The translations under genes and the position numbers were made by a program. A model generated the notes under the pieces. It saw only the letters and a list, made by a program, of their open reading frames with translations, had not been told where the DNA came from and did not search any database. This document shows positions 1 through 10,659 of a stretch of 64,000 nt of DNA, in pieces. How positions within the stretch are numbered: position 1 is the first letter of the stretch; every line of letters starts with the position of its first letter. Source of the DNA: Myotis daubentonii (lineage: Eukaryota; Chordata; Mammalia; Chiroptera; Vespertilionidae); NCBI RefSeq assembly GCF_963259705.1, contig NC_081844.1:15423715-15487714 (forward strand). Reading direction: 5' to 3'.

Positions 1-138
1 AACATAATTAAAGCATAGTGATTAATTACAAAAACAATATGTAATTATATATGTGTTTTCTGATGGTCTTAGGCGACCCCATGGGAAGGGATCATTTGAA
101 CCCCAAAGGGGTCGCGACACACAGGTTGAGAACCGCTG
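1..138 (-). mobile_element. SPIN-like hAT transposon, cut off by the window edge
   Basis: The sequence matches in reverse the two fuller copies at 25668 and 42662. It ends at 138 in the terminal inverted repeat (GAACCGCTG), with the same AT-rich interior followed by the GGTCTTAGGCGACC block. SPIN elements are non-autonomous hAT transposons known to have moved horizontally among tetrapods, including vesper bats. The left end is outside the window, so its target duplication cannot be checked. Confidence 0.8.
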
Positions 139-169
139 CTTTAGATGCTACCCTGTGTTATAATCATTA

Positions 170-1352
170 CTAGGGGCCCGGTGCACGAAATTCGTGCACT
201 GGGTGTGTGTGGGGAGGGGAGTGTCCCTCAGCCCAGCCTGTCCCCTCTCACATACTGGGAGCCCTCAGGCGTTGACCCCCATCACCCTCCAATTGCAGGA
301 TCGGCCCCTTGCCCAGGCCTGACGCCTCTGACAGAGGCATAGACCCCCATCACCCTCCAATCGCCTGATCGGCCCCTTGCCCAGGCCTGACGCCTCTGGC
401 AGAGGCGTCAGGCCTGGACAGGGGACCCCCATCTCCCCCTGATCACTGGCTCTGGCCCCCACCCAGGCCTGAGGCCTCTGGCCCAGGAATCATGCCTGGG
501 CAGGGGACCCCCATCTCCCTCTGATCGCTGGCTCCACCCCCCGCCCAAGCCTGACGCCTCTGACCCAGGCTTCAGGCCTGGGCAAGGGGACCATCATATC
601 CCCCCAATCCCCGGCTCCGCCCCCCACCCAGGCCTGATGCCTCGGCAAGAGGAGTTGACCCTCATCACCCTCCGATCACCGATCACCGGATCGGCCCCTT
701 GACCAGGCCTGAGGCCTCCGGCAGAGGTGTCAGGCCTGGGCAGGGGACCCCCAGCTCCCCGTGGTTGCAGGCTCTGCCCCTGCCCAGGCCTAACGCCTCT
801 GGCCTAGGTGTCCGGCCCGGGCAGCGGGGACCCGCAGCTGCAGCGGCCCTGCGATCGTGGGCTCCGCTTTAAGCCCAGGCAAGGGACCCCTAGCTCCCGG
901 GACTGCCAGCTTCGACCGTGTCCAGCTCCCATCGCTGGCTCCACCCCTACTTCCTGCTATCACTGGCCAGGGCAGCAAAGGCGCCTGATTCTCCGATCAT
1001 GGCCGGGGGGCAGGGCAAAGGCGGCCCCAGGGCCGCCTTTGCCCTGCCCCCCAGCTCTTAGCTCCCCCCTGGGTTTCCGATCACTGTCAGTGGCAGGGGG
1101 CTTCTTCCTGCTTTCCCTTCCGCCTCCCTGCATTGTGCCTACATATGCAAATTAACCGCCATCTTGTTGTCAGTTAACTGCCAATCTTAGTTGTCAGTTA
1201 ACTGCCAATCATAGTTGGCAGTTAACTGCCAATCATAGTTGTCAGTTAACTGCCAATCATAGTTGGCAGTTAATTTGCATATAGCCCTGATTAGCCAATG
1301 AAAAGGGTATCGTCGTACGCCAATTACCATTTTTCTCTTTTATTAGATAGGA
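170..1352 (-). mobile_element. HeliBat-type Helitron, about 1.18 kb
   Basis: Read on the - strand, the element starts with a TC plus TATCTAATAAAAG-like 5' end near 1352 and finishes with a GTGCACGAAATTCGTGCAC palindrome a few bases before a CTAG terminus at 170. It sits between A and T with no target duplication, as Helitrons do. The body has GC-rich repeats built on a CCAGGCCTGACGCCTCTG motif (240-800) and a 24-bp tandem array at 1168-1280. The open frames inside are low complexity and are not genes. Confidence 0.88.
1168..1280. repeat. 24-bp tandem repeat inside the Helitron
   Basis: About four and a half copies of a 24-bp unit are present, each with the palindrome AGTTAACT and the string GCCAATCATAG. 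Units differ mainly by a TTGT/TTGG alternation. The array lies near the 5' end of the Helitron. Confidence 0.85.
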
Positions 1353-1561
1353 TAGGATGGTACTTAATGTTAGGACCTTAGAATGTGCGTGGATTCAGTC
1401 CAGGGGTAACAGGGAACAGGTGCAGAGCGTAATAACAAACAAGAAGAATTCAAAAGAGAATTAGGACAGCATAACAACCGAGTCTACATGAATTTAAACT
1501 AGGAGCTCAAACCTGCAGATAATGAAACACAGACCATTATTATCTTAGGTTGATCAAAGTT
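1353..1561. other. Short unique stretch, one arm of an inverted repeat
   Basis: No gene is visible. Bases from about 1415 onward are nearly identical to the reverse complement of 5423-5647, showing that this segment was duplicated and inverted some 4 kb away (see findings). Confidence 0.7.
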
Positions 1562-1838
1562 CTTTTTTTTTAAATTGATTTTTAGAGAGAAAGGAAGGGA
1601 GAGAGAGAAACATCGATCTGGAAGAAAAACATTGATTCCTTGCCTCCCGTTCATGTCCGACTGGGAATCAAACCCATCAGCGTTTGGTATAAAGGACGGC
1701 TGCCTCCTGTACACTCCACACCGGGGATGGAGCCCACAACCCTGGTATGTGCCTTGACGAGGAACCAAACCATGACCTCCTGGTTCATAGGTCAACGCTC
1801 AGTCACTGAGCCATCAACCACTGAGCCAAGCCGCTGGG
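1562..1838 (-). mobile_element. VES-type tRNA-derived SINE
   Basis: The + strand shows a T run, then the AAATTGATTTTTAGAGAGAAAGG tail region and the reverse of a tRNA-like head (A box near 1820, B box near 1770). It is oriented on the - strand. An extra T run of about 18 bases follows at 1841. Confidence 0.85.
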
Positions 1839-2552
1839 TCTTTTTTTTTTTTTTTTTTAATCCCCCCCTCCTTTCCACAATAGCAAAGGAAATGGAAATA
1901 AGGACATGTTCCTTCCAAGGAAAAGAGAAAAGAGAAACGTTTAGTAAGAATTAATAGTAAGTAAGGCATTGTCTAGGCCAGATTCAGTCCTTCTGGTAAT
2001 ATGTTTCCTTCAGAAGTCACCTGTGTTAATTTTTGACAGCTGCAGTTTCTGGTCATCAGACTGAGGGACGTTCCCGTCAGGGTCTGGTGCCTTCTGTAGG
2101 TGTGACTCCTGTACCCACTCTACTGCCTGGAGTTTAGCAGCACACAGCTTAGTCAACAGTACTTGGTAAGGGCCCTTTCAGCAAGGCTGGAGGAAATCTT
2201 TTATGAGATGCCTTTTTCAGTAAAAAAAACAAACAAAAAATCTCCAGGTTGTAGAGTGTGGATTTTGAGTTGATCATTCCCTTGGAGGGACTGTGAAAAG
2301 ATTGTCCTCCAAGGAAATGATTATTTTCAATAGAAGCAATTAAGCCTTTACAATATTGAAATATGTTTCCTTTATATTGGAATAGGTTTCCTTTATATTG
2401 AAATATATTTCCTTTACCAACTGTGGATCCAAAGAAGCAGCAGCCAAACGCATGGGACGTCCTGTAATTATCTCAAAAGGAGAAAGCTTATGAGTCCCAA
2501 AAGGGGTGGACCCGAGATTTAAAATGACTAGCGGCAATGCTTTCGGCTAAGG

Positions 2553-3675
2553 CAGGGGTGGCAACCTTTCTGTGAGTGCGTGCCAAAACCAGCAAAATCT
2601 CTGACTCAAAATTCTTCTGTATGCCAACACTAATTTTTTGAGAAAATGTTATGCCTACTTGATATCTCTTAAGGTGTACGTATGTGAAGAACCTTGAGGA
2701 AATAATACAATTCATTCGAGCGACAAAAACACAGTATATGATGATGAAAAATACATTTATTTCTTAATGTATACATGTACACTGATAGTTTGACAGAAAA
2801 CTTTATGACTCTGTTTGATATTATCAGTGGGACTTTTGCTGCTGCATCACTGATGACAGAGATTTTACATCAGGTTTATATTTCGTAACCTTCAGAGATA
2901 TGCACGAGCAACTACTTTCACCCGTGAGGCTACTCCTATTATGAGACTTAACAAAATTCATCACTGAGAACAAAGATTCACAAGCATACGTGGATGAAAA
3001 CATGGAGAGTAATGCTGTTGCAAAGTTTTTTAAACAAAAAATTTTCTGGAATGGCATTCCAAGTCATCAGTAGTTCGTTTTTGACACTTTTCTCTGGTAT
3101 TCCTGTCTCTAATCGCTTTTTTTCACTGTTTTCCAAGTCAGCTCTAAGGTCAATAAATTTTTGCTTCCAAATTGAGCTACTCTGAAATTCGATCAAGTGC
3201 ATTTCAAAGTCAGCCATGTCTGTCCATAAAAACATTTATAAGTTTAGTTCCTCCAGTTTCATGCTGTCTGGAAACCTCATGAATTTTGCTGTCTCTTCCA
3301 ATTCTCTGAATTTCACAAATCTTGAGAAGAACCGCTCAATAGTTGACTCGATGATGTTTAAAAACAGCTTTTGAAGGCTTTGACAGTCTGTTCTGTCATC
3401 TTTTGGGAGGTCTTTGGATGTGGCTCTTGAGGTTTGGGAAATATCTAAATCTCTCACCATTCACATCCCTCTTAAAGACCCAGTTTCTTTTCAGAAGCCT
3501 TTATATAACCAAACATAACATCAAGTGTCTTGCCACTTCCTTGTAATTTAACATTTAAGTCATTCAAATGTTCACAAAAATTGTAAATGGAAGATTATAA
3601 GAGAGGGTTTCGCGGGCCAGCAGAAGTTACTGGTGTGCAATGTTTGGCACGCGTGCTAGGGGTTGCCCACCCCTG
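2553..3675 (-). mobile_element. hAT transposon with remains of transposase, 1.1 kb
   Basis: The termini are inverted repeats: CAGGGGTGGCAACC on the left and GGTTGCCCACCCCTG on the right. The 8-bp target duplication matches at 7 of 8 bases (ggctaagg at 2545-2552, ggctaaga at 3676-3683). On the - strand around 2824-3057 an open stretch resembles the C-terminal dimerisation region of hAT transposases (ACESLFSVMNFVKS, then a RSSLTGE-like segment). The upstream part (2978-3460) is broken. The element is inserted in the ERV. Confidence 0.85.
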
Positions 3676-3720
3676 GGCTAAGATATTTGAAGAGTTTCTG
3701 CAAGTTCTGCCAATTGAATC

Positions 3721-3870
3721 TTTTTTTTAAAAAAAAATAAAGAAAAAAAAAATTTTTTTTTTAATGGGGATTGAACCTACAACCTGGGCATGTGCCCTGA
3801 TCTCGAATTGAACCCGCGATCTCTTAGTGTATGGGACCGCACTCAACCAACTGAGCCACACCTTCAGGGA
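3721..3870 (-). mobile_element. VES-type SINE, truncated
   Basis: A reverse-oriented tRNA-like head (about 3800-3870) is preceded by a mixed A/T tail. The flanks share caattgaatctt at about 3711 and 3874, the target duplication. Confidence 0.8.
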
Positions 3871-4807
3871 TGACAATTGAATCTTAATAATGTCATTAGT
3901 ACGTTCAACTAAACCTGAGAATTGAGGATGGTGATCACAGTGAAAATGTTGTGGAACCAGCCAAAGAGCACAGACTTGTTGTAGCACTTGACCAATGAAA
4001 TGGGTTTTTTGATCACTGAAGTTCAAGAGGAGTCCCCCAAGCAGGAACCCTCTTCTCTAACAGGACTTGAGCCACTGCAAGGGCATTTGCTTGTCTGCAA
4101 GGGAAAGCTTCAGTCCAGTGAGAAAACATATGTATCATGACTAAAACTCATTTATATTCATAAGATGGGGAAGCTGTATGAAATCTATTTGCCAAACCAC
4201 AAAAGGTCCATAAGGCAATTTTAATAGGCTTCCCTGGGCTGTGTTTGACACTTAAGGTGGGCACTTTTTGCGGCCTTGTTAATATCTCCGCACCAATATT
4301 TATTCATGGAGCTATCATTTTGTCAGTGGACCAGTGGTTTAATGCATGGAGAGTGGTCAGGAGCAGACATTTTAGAGTTCTTGGTAGGACTGGGTTGTTA
4401 TTTGGCTCGAACCAGAGCTTTCTCTTCCTATTAAACCAGCAATTGTTGGATTTCCAATCTTGTTTTACTTTTTTTGAAGCCAGTTGTTGGGATTCTCTGG
4501 CCAGTTTTTCTAAGTTTTCAACCGGGGAATCATCTCTTTGGACCATGACAGAGGTTGGACTGCTGCTGACACCTTTAAGGGCAGCATTCTTAGCAGAAAT
4601 GTCAGCAGGGTGGTTTCATTTAGCTTCCAGAACATCAAGTCTAGAATACTGTAGAATCTTAATAATACGGTTTCCTTGAGCCACTGGGGCCATACTATAG
4701 TCACTGCTGACTATACAGTATCCTCGGGGACTATGGTGACCCCCATGTTTTTGAGTGAGTAACCCAAGGGTATCCCCATCCTTCTCGTGCACAAAAATGG
4801 TAAGGGG

Positions 4808-4964
4808 CCCTGGCTGGGTAGCTTAGTTGGTTGGAGCATGGCCCCATGCACCCAAAAAGGTTATGGGTTCGATTCCTGGTCAGGGCCCATACTTGGGTTT
4901 TAGGTTTGATTCCCCCAATCGGTGCACATACAGGAGGCCACTAATTGATGTTTCCCTCTCACAT

Positions 4965-5016
<52 letters not shown>

Positions 5017-5085
5017 TTTCCTCTCCCTAAAAACCAGTCAAAATATATCCTGGGATGAGGATTTAAAAAAAATAATGAAAAAGGG
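4808..5085 (+). mobile_element. VES-type SINE with (CT)n expansion
   Basis: The tRNA-like head CCCTGGCTGGGTAGCTTAG with a B-box GGGTTCGATTCCTGG is followed by the non-tRNA body, a CT run (4968-5014) and an A-rich tail. The AATATATCCTGGGATGAGG segment is the VES tail signature. Confidence 0.85.
4968..5014. repeat. (CT)n microsatellite
   Basis: About 23 dinucleotide units lie in the pyrimidine-rich 3' half of the SINE. Confidence 0.95.
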
Positions 5086-5333
5086 AATCTGATAGTTAGG
5101 ATGCCCAAGGGCAGGGGGGATTATTAAACTCTCCTTTAAGCCTTTAAAGGCTATGTCACCCTGTTTCTCCCATAAAATTGGATCAGGATTGTCGTTCTTT
5201 GGTAAGACATTTAGAGGTTTTGTCATAAGAGAGAGATTTGGGATCTGATTTCAGCAATAGCTTACTAGCCCAAGAAAACCTTGCAATTGACACTTAATTT
5301 TGGGCCTTGGGAAACTTGGTGTATGTAGTGCAT

Positions 5334-5647
5334 TTGACAGCTGCAGTTTCAGGTCATCAGACTGAGGGACGTTCCCGTCAGGGTCTGGTGCCTTCTGTAG
5401 GAGTGAACGTAATAAATGGTGGTCAGTGTTTTTCTTCCAGATTGATGTTTCTAGAGATTGATGTTCCCTTCCTTTCTCTCTGAAAATCAATTTTTTTAAA
5501 AAAGAACTCTGATCAATCCAAGATAATAATGGTCTTTGTTTCATTATCTGCAGGTTTGAGCTCCTAGTTTAAATTCATGTAGACTTGGTTGTTATGTTGT
5601 CCTAATTCTCTTTTGAATTCTTCTTGTTATTATGTTCTGCACCTGTT
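5334..5647. repeat. Rearranged copy of the 1.4-2.1 kb segment
   Basis: 5334-5401 repeats 2035-2101 in direct orientation. 5423-5647 repeats 1415-1635 in inverted orientation, including the start of the SINE there. The two blocks are joined without the sequence that separates them at the other site, so this is a complex duplication or inversion in the ERV region. Confidence 0.75.
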
Positions 5648-5840
5648 AAAGGTGGGCCATGCCCCACTTTAGAGATGTTTAGATGGGGCATGGCCAAAAA
5701 AAAAAAAAGGTTGGGAACCACTGGTTTACAGCAAAGAAAGTAAGGGTTTATTTTCAGGAAATGGCCCTCACCTGGAGACACAGATGAGCTAATGTTCAAG
5801 GACCTGGCTCTCCAGTGGCTTCCAGGAGAGCCAGATGTCT
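5648..5840. mobile_element. 3' end of a hAT MITE plus duplicated flank
   Basis: 5690-5830 is nearly identical to 7512-7655. Both contain the right terminus of one hAT family (GGTTGGGAACCACTG) followed by the same flank (GTTTACAGCAAAGAA...). Only the complete copy at 7072-7550 has its left end. Confidence 0.7.
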
Positions 5841-6740
5841 CAAATATTGAACCTGAATTGGGATGAATTGTAATTTTTTCTTAGAGACCTTATGTTCCTT
5901 TAGGCCAAAAGTTCTAACAGATGGATGCTATCTTCCTGTGAGGAGACCTGAGAAGAGGAGCAAAGAAGTAAATCATTCACAAATTGCAATAAGATGAAAC
6001 CTTTAGGGAAAATGATATAATTTAAATCAGTCTTCAGAATTTATGACAATAAGAAGGGCTATCAGGAAAACCCCGAGGCAAGACTGTCCAGGTGGAATGT
6101 TTTCCTTCCCAAGTGAAGGCGGGAAGGTATCGGCCACCTTCATCAGCTGGCATAGTAAAGAATGCAGTACGCACATCAATTGTGAAGAATTTGGTTCCAG
6201 TTGGGATAGACGCTAGCGGCAGATGAGGGTCAAGAACAACAGGGTGTCAAGGGATAACAATGTGGTTTATTGCTCAGAGGTCCTGGACAAATGTCGACCC
6301 TCATCCCTTTGGCTTTCTCACAGGTCAGATAGGAGTGTTACAAGGACTAGCGCACAGAATAATCACGCTACCAAACGGGGAGCAGGCCTCCGGCGCTGGT
6401 AGTGTGTGGGTTCTTAGTGCAGGGAAGATTTCACAGACTGAGTCCAGCTGATCTGGGGAGTACATTGGTTGCAGCTGGGGACAGTGAAACGCAGGAAGGG
6501 CTGAGGATAGAAGAAGCAACAGGAGAGGCTAGGTGGGGCCGCTTTGTCTTTTTAGAAACCTTATAGGGAAAAAGTGGGCCACACTAGGCCGTATGAACTC
6601 ACCCGGAAGTAAAAAATCACAGTGACAGAGGGAGTCAGCGTGGGGCTTACTGTAAGCTGTCAGAGGTTTGTGGGAGGCACATCTCACACAAGAGCGCGAA
6701 CCACCCAATCATCACGCTTACGAACTACGAAAGGATCAAC

Positions 6741-7063
6741 AATGAGCGCCTCTTACGGGACAGAAACAAAGGAATAGGTTCGGAGATATGAGCCTGTTGC
6801 GTTTATTTGAAACCTCCACTGTTTGAACTGTTCTAGTGCTTCAAGGCAGGGCGTTTTATGACAGTGGGTTGAGCAACAAGTGCAGCACCAGTGCCAATTT
6901 GCCGAGAAATCTCTCTAAGCCGATTAAGAGGAAGGATTGGGAAAGTCCCTGTAGTACCTCAGAGCCCCATCGCCGGGGGGATCTTGAAAAGGCTGGTTAT
7001 GTTACCGCATTAAAGGGGTCTATTTGCCTGCACGCATCAAAGCCCAACGAGACACGAACAAGA
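6741..7063. other. No gene recognised; probably more of the ERV
   Basis: An open frame on the + strand (6836-7153) resembles no family I know. It overlaps the start of a hAT element and has no splice or start context. The stretch probably continues the decayed provirus, but no motif supports that directly. Confidence 0.35.
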
Positions 7064-7071
7064 GTTTCCAG

Positions 7072-7550
7072 CAGTGGTTCCCAGCGTGGGGCACATGCCT
7101 CACAGGAGGGCAATTTGATTTTTAAGGGGGGCAATTCGAGAATGAGTTATTAACTGATTTTTTTTACATTTCTTATGGTTCTATAGGGGCCTCATATACA
7201 GTATATAAATATATATTGTGACATATTTATGCATTTCAGTTTCCTAGTATATGTTTTGAAACTTTCTTTGCTATTTTTTCATATCCCTTCATATTATTAT
7301 TATTTTTAAACAATTTCTTAGTGATTTCTTCCTCAGTACTTCAACTGTCCTTTCGTTGTGTTATTTTTCTCTTTCATGGATGCCATGTTCTTTGGAAGCT
7401 TGTTTAGACCAAGTTAATGGCCTTTTAGACTTCCTCCATGTGAATAGGAGTTTACTTTTTGGATAATAAGAATTATATGTCAAAGGGGGGCATCGGGATT
7501 TTAGAGATGCTTAGGTGGGGCATGGCCAAAAAAAAGGTTGGGAACCACTG
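7072..7550. mobile_element. Non-autonomous hAT element, 479 bp
   Basis: The inverted ends are CAGTGGTTCCCAGC (left) and GGTTGGGAACCACTG (right). The 8-bp target duplication is gtttccag (7064-7071) against gtttacag (7551-7558), 7 of 8 matching. The interior is AT-rich and noncoding. Confidence 0.85.
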
Positions 7551-8012
7551 GTTTACAGCAAAGAAGTAAGGGTTTATTTTCAGGAAGTGGCCCTCACCTG
7601 GAGACACAGATGAGCTAATGTTCAAGGACCTGGCTCTCCAGTGGCTTCCAGGGGATGGTTGTATAGGGGGAAATCATTAGTCATAGTGACTAAAGGAGTT
7701 GGGGGTCCTGGTGTCTACTAATTGATTGGTACAGGGGAGGCAGTCGTTGATCAGTGCATCTGGTCCTGATGTCAGCCATGACGTGGCTTCATCTGGTTTT
7801 GCTGCTTTTCTGGGCCTGGAGGTGAAACACAACTGAGGCCTAGATCTTATCTCTAGTTTGAAGGAAACTCTGTCTCTGGGGTGCACAGACCTGAGGCTTT
7901 GTTCCTAAGATTATTTCATGCTGATCAGAACCTCATTGTCCTGAGAACTTAATGATTTAGGGAGTAGACATGCAAGGGAGAAGGAGGCAGGTGATTTAGG
8001 ATGCTGGTGAGT
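7551..8012. other. Decayed sequence, possible ERV protease region
   Basis: The first 100 bases duplicate 5733-5830. A - strand open stretch (7677-7886) contains an LVDTRTPNSF-like string that weakly recalls a retroviral protease active site with its glycine changed. The resemblance is too short to be sure. Confidence 0.3.
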
Positions 8013-8223
8013 CAAAAAGAAGAAGAAGAGGGGGAGAAAGAGAGAAACATTGATTTGAGAGAGAGAGAGAGAGAGCTATTGACTGGTTGCCTCCTGCATG
8101 CATTGTGACCAGGGCATGGGATTAAGCCTGTAACTGAGGTATGTGCCCTTGACCAAGAATTGAACCCATGATCCTTCGGTCCCTGAGCTGATGCTATAAA
8201 CACTTAGCAAACTGGCCAGGGCA
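8013..8223 (-). mobile_element. VES-type SINE
   Basis: Reverse-oriented SINE: a purine-rich GAGAAAGAGAGAAACATTGATT segment, GGTTGCCTCCTGCATGC, then the inverted B box and an AACTGGCCAGGGC head at about 8215. Confidence 0.8.
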
Positions 8224-8721
8224 AACCAACACTTTTAAAGATAATTGTTTCCCCAAGGGAATGTGGACTATATGTGTGAGCTCAGACAGACATGGCCTGA
8301 GCAGCATTTAGCATGTGTGATTCAGTTGCATCACCCTGAAATAGGAAAGTGGTAAGATTGCATTAGATTGCATCAGCCTGACAGAGGAAAGTGTGGCTCT
8401 GAGGATCACAGTAACACTGGCAGATGATTAGATGGGCTTGGTGGTAAGAGGAAGGAAAGGCATTTAATGTGGAGTCTAGGTTTCCTAACCTGAGAGCTGG
8501 CAGTCATTAAACAAAATCAAAGAGTAAGTGGGGAGAAGAGAGCTTACCATTTAGGAAATAAACAAGACTCCATCCTCCCTAACCAAAGGCACTTAGGAGC
8601 AGACAGTTTACATCTGTCCAAACAGGAAGCCAGTAGCTTAAATTACCCTGGTCAGGGAGTTAGATAACAGAGACCCAGTTGGTGCTATTAGTGCCAGGCA
8701 AACCCAAGAATGGACAAAGTC

Positions 8722-8947
8722 GCCTTAGATGGTTTCGCTCAGTGGATATAGTGTTGGCCTAGAGACTGAAGAGTCCTGGGTTCAATTCCAGTCAAAGGTA
8801 CATGCCCAGGTTGTGGGCTCAATATCCAGTAGGGGGCGTATAGGAGGCAGCCAAGCGATGATTCTCTCTCATCATTGATGTTTCTCTCTCTCTCTCCTTC
8901 TCCCTTCCTCTCTGAAATCAATAAAATATATATTAAAAAAAAAAAAA
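8722..8947 (+). mobile_element. VES-type SINE with target duplication
   Basis: A tRNA-like head, body and TTCCTCTCTGAAATCAATAAAATAT tail with an A run are flanked by agaatggacaaagtc (8707) and agaatgaacaaagtc (8948), 14 of 15 matching. Confidence 0.92.
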
Positions 8948-9078
8948 AGAATGAACAAAGTCAGGGGAATAAATAATAAAGAAAAACAATTAGAGCCAGA
9001 AAAATCCAAGATAGAGGTGAAGCTGACCAGAAAATGATCCCAAACCCCACTATAAGCTCATTTTGACTTATCAACATA

Positions 9079-9546
9079 CTAGAGGCCTGGTGCATGAATT
9101 TGTGCACCAGTGGGCTCCTTTGGCCTGGCCTGCGGCGATCTGGCTGAAACTGGGTCTCTGGCATCACCTGAGGGGTCCCGGATTGTGAGAGGGCTCAGGC
9201 CAGGCCAAGGGACCCTACTAGTGCATGATCAGAGCCAGGGAGGGACACAGGAGGTTGGCCAGCCGGGGAGGGGCCATGGATGGCTCCAGGGTGTGTCTGG
9301 CCCGTCTAGCTCAGTCCCGATCTGCCAGACCCCAGCAGCAAGCTAACCTACTGGTCAGAGCGTCTGCCCCCTGGTGGTCAGTGCACATCATAGCAGCTGA
9401 TCAACTGGTAGACTGTCTGCCCTCTGGTGGTCAGTGCATGTCATAGCAATCAGTTGAGTGGCCTTAGCATATTATTAGCATATTATGCTTTGATTGGTTG
9501 AACGGACAACTGGACACTTAGCATTTTAGGCTTTTATTATATAGGA
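9079..9546 (-). mobile_element. HeliBat-type Helitron, 468 bp
   Basis: CTAGAGGCCTGGTGCATG with the hairpin GTGCATGAATTTGTGCAC is at the left. The reverse of the 5' end (CTTTTATTATATAGGA) is at the right. The ends meet flanking A and T without a target duplication. Confidence 0.9.
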
Positions 9547-10253
9547 TTAAAAGACATACCGGAAAAGCTGATGAATATTCTGATTGAGACCTCCCCTAAA
9601 ATTCCCACCTGTAGAAAACAGATAAAAATCCTTAGGACAAAGGCCCCAGTGTGTGCTCTCCTGTGAGCAGCCCCGCACCCCCCTTTCCTTGAGCACCTGC
9701 TTTTACTTTCTCATAAGCTCTGAGGGCCCTCCTCTTGTCTGACGTTTCTAAAGAGACAAAGCAGCTCCACCTAGGTTCAGTCCTATTCCTGTGCTTTTGC
9801 TTCCTCTGTCCTAACCATTTCCTTTGTCTTACTGTCCCAAGCTTTAATAAACATACTCTCAAATTCACCCCGACTCATGTCTTGAATTCTTTCCTGCACA
9901 AAGTCAAGAACCCACACATTCCAAGATGTGTGGTCCCTGCCTGATCCCTTTCCAGTGACAAGTAGACCTGGACTATACAAAATGCCAAATGAAGATTTCA
10001 AGATGAAGACCATAGAAACATGGATCTTAAGAGAGAAGAAAGATCATTGGAAATATAAAAAAAAGTGGCCAGTGTAAAGGATTGTTATTTCCCCTTAGTT
10101 TTATGAAATTGTACACTATAAAAAATTATACATCATTTGGGAGGTTTATAAACTATATCCATGTTAATCCTAGGACATATTAATCCAATAGCAACAAGAA
10201 TGGTGGGATGGTGTTGAATGTACTTATGTTGTAAGTCTCCAAAATTTTTCAAG

Positions 10254-10448
10254 TTTTTTTTTTTAGATTTTTAAATTGATTTTTACTTTCATCCATGTGA
10301 AAGTAAAACATCAATCAGCTGTCTCTCCTGTACATCCCATACTGGGGATCAAGCCTGCAGCCGGGCATCTGTCCTGACTGGGAATCAAACCAGCAACCTT
10401 TCAGTGCATAGGCTGATGCCCAATCAAATGAGCCACACCAGCTAGGGC
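10254..10448 (-). mobile_element. VES-type SINE
   Basis: Reverse-oriented SINE: T run, AAATTGATTTTTA, the inverted B box and head ending AGCCACACCAGCTAGGGC. Confidence 0.82.
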
Positions 10449-10456
10449 TTGAAGAT

Positions 10457-10650
10457 TTTTAAAAAATAATTATTTTTATTTTTAACTGATTTGAGAGTGA
10501 GAGCGAGAGAGAGATTTGCTGCCCCGTCATTCATGTATTTGTTAGTTGATTCTTGTATGTGCTTCTCTTGTATGTGATTCTCATCATTGATGTTTCTATC
10601 TCTCCCTCCCCCTTCCTCTCTGAAACCAATAAAATATGTTAAAGAAAAAC
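10457..10650. mobile_element. SINE fragment pair or rearranged SINE
   Basis: The left half has the reverse tail signature (TTTTAACTGATTTGAGAGTGAG). The right half has the forward 3' end (CATCATTGATGTTTCTATCTC, then TCCTCTCTGAAACCAATAAAAT). Two oppositely oriented SINE pieces abut, with no tRNA head. Confidence 0.65.
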
Positions 10651-10659
10651 ACACACTTC

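Larger units (their letters stand above)
1960..6740 (-). pseudogene. Degraded class I (gamma-like) endogenous retrovirus pol region
   Basis: Scattered - strand fragments look like retroviral pol in the correct order. Reverse-transcriptase-like pieces lie at about 6050-6450 and 5040-5300. Integrase-like pieces lie at about 4300-4700 (zinc-finger side, with an HALNHWSTDK motif), 3880-4030 (core, with QFSGLVERTN) and 2340-2540. Every fragment carries stops or frameshifts, and the copy is split by a hAT element, SINEs and a local inverted duplication. No intact env or flanking LTR pair was recognised. It is a fossil and cannot make a functional protein. Assignment to class I is by motif recognition only. 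Confidence 0.6.
8224..9965 (+). mobile_element. Probable retroviral LTR carrying SINE and Helitron insertions
   Basis: The right part (about 9550-9960) has an LTR-like layout: a GATAAAAA box near 9620, an AATAAA at about 9847, then a U5-like tail containing a GTCAAGAACCCACAC string before a CA-type end. A SINE (8722-8947) and a Helitron (9079-9546) are inserted in the left part. The outer left boundary is uncertain, and no gag or pol follows on this strand, so it may be a solo LTR. Confidence 0.5.

Noticed and set aside
808..1155. Open frames at 145-1155
   Set aside because: They lie wholly inside a Helitron with GC-rich tandem repeats.
1168..1280. CRISPR-like array
   Set aside because: The 24-bp units are directly adjacent with no unique spacers, inside a Helitron in a mammalian genome.
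4808..4950. tRNA gene
   Set aside because: The A and B boxes belong to tRNA-derived SINE heads. Nothing folds into an intact tRNA, and the usual SINE body and tail follow.
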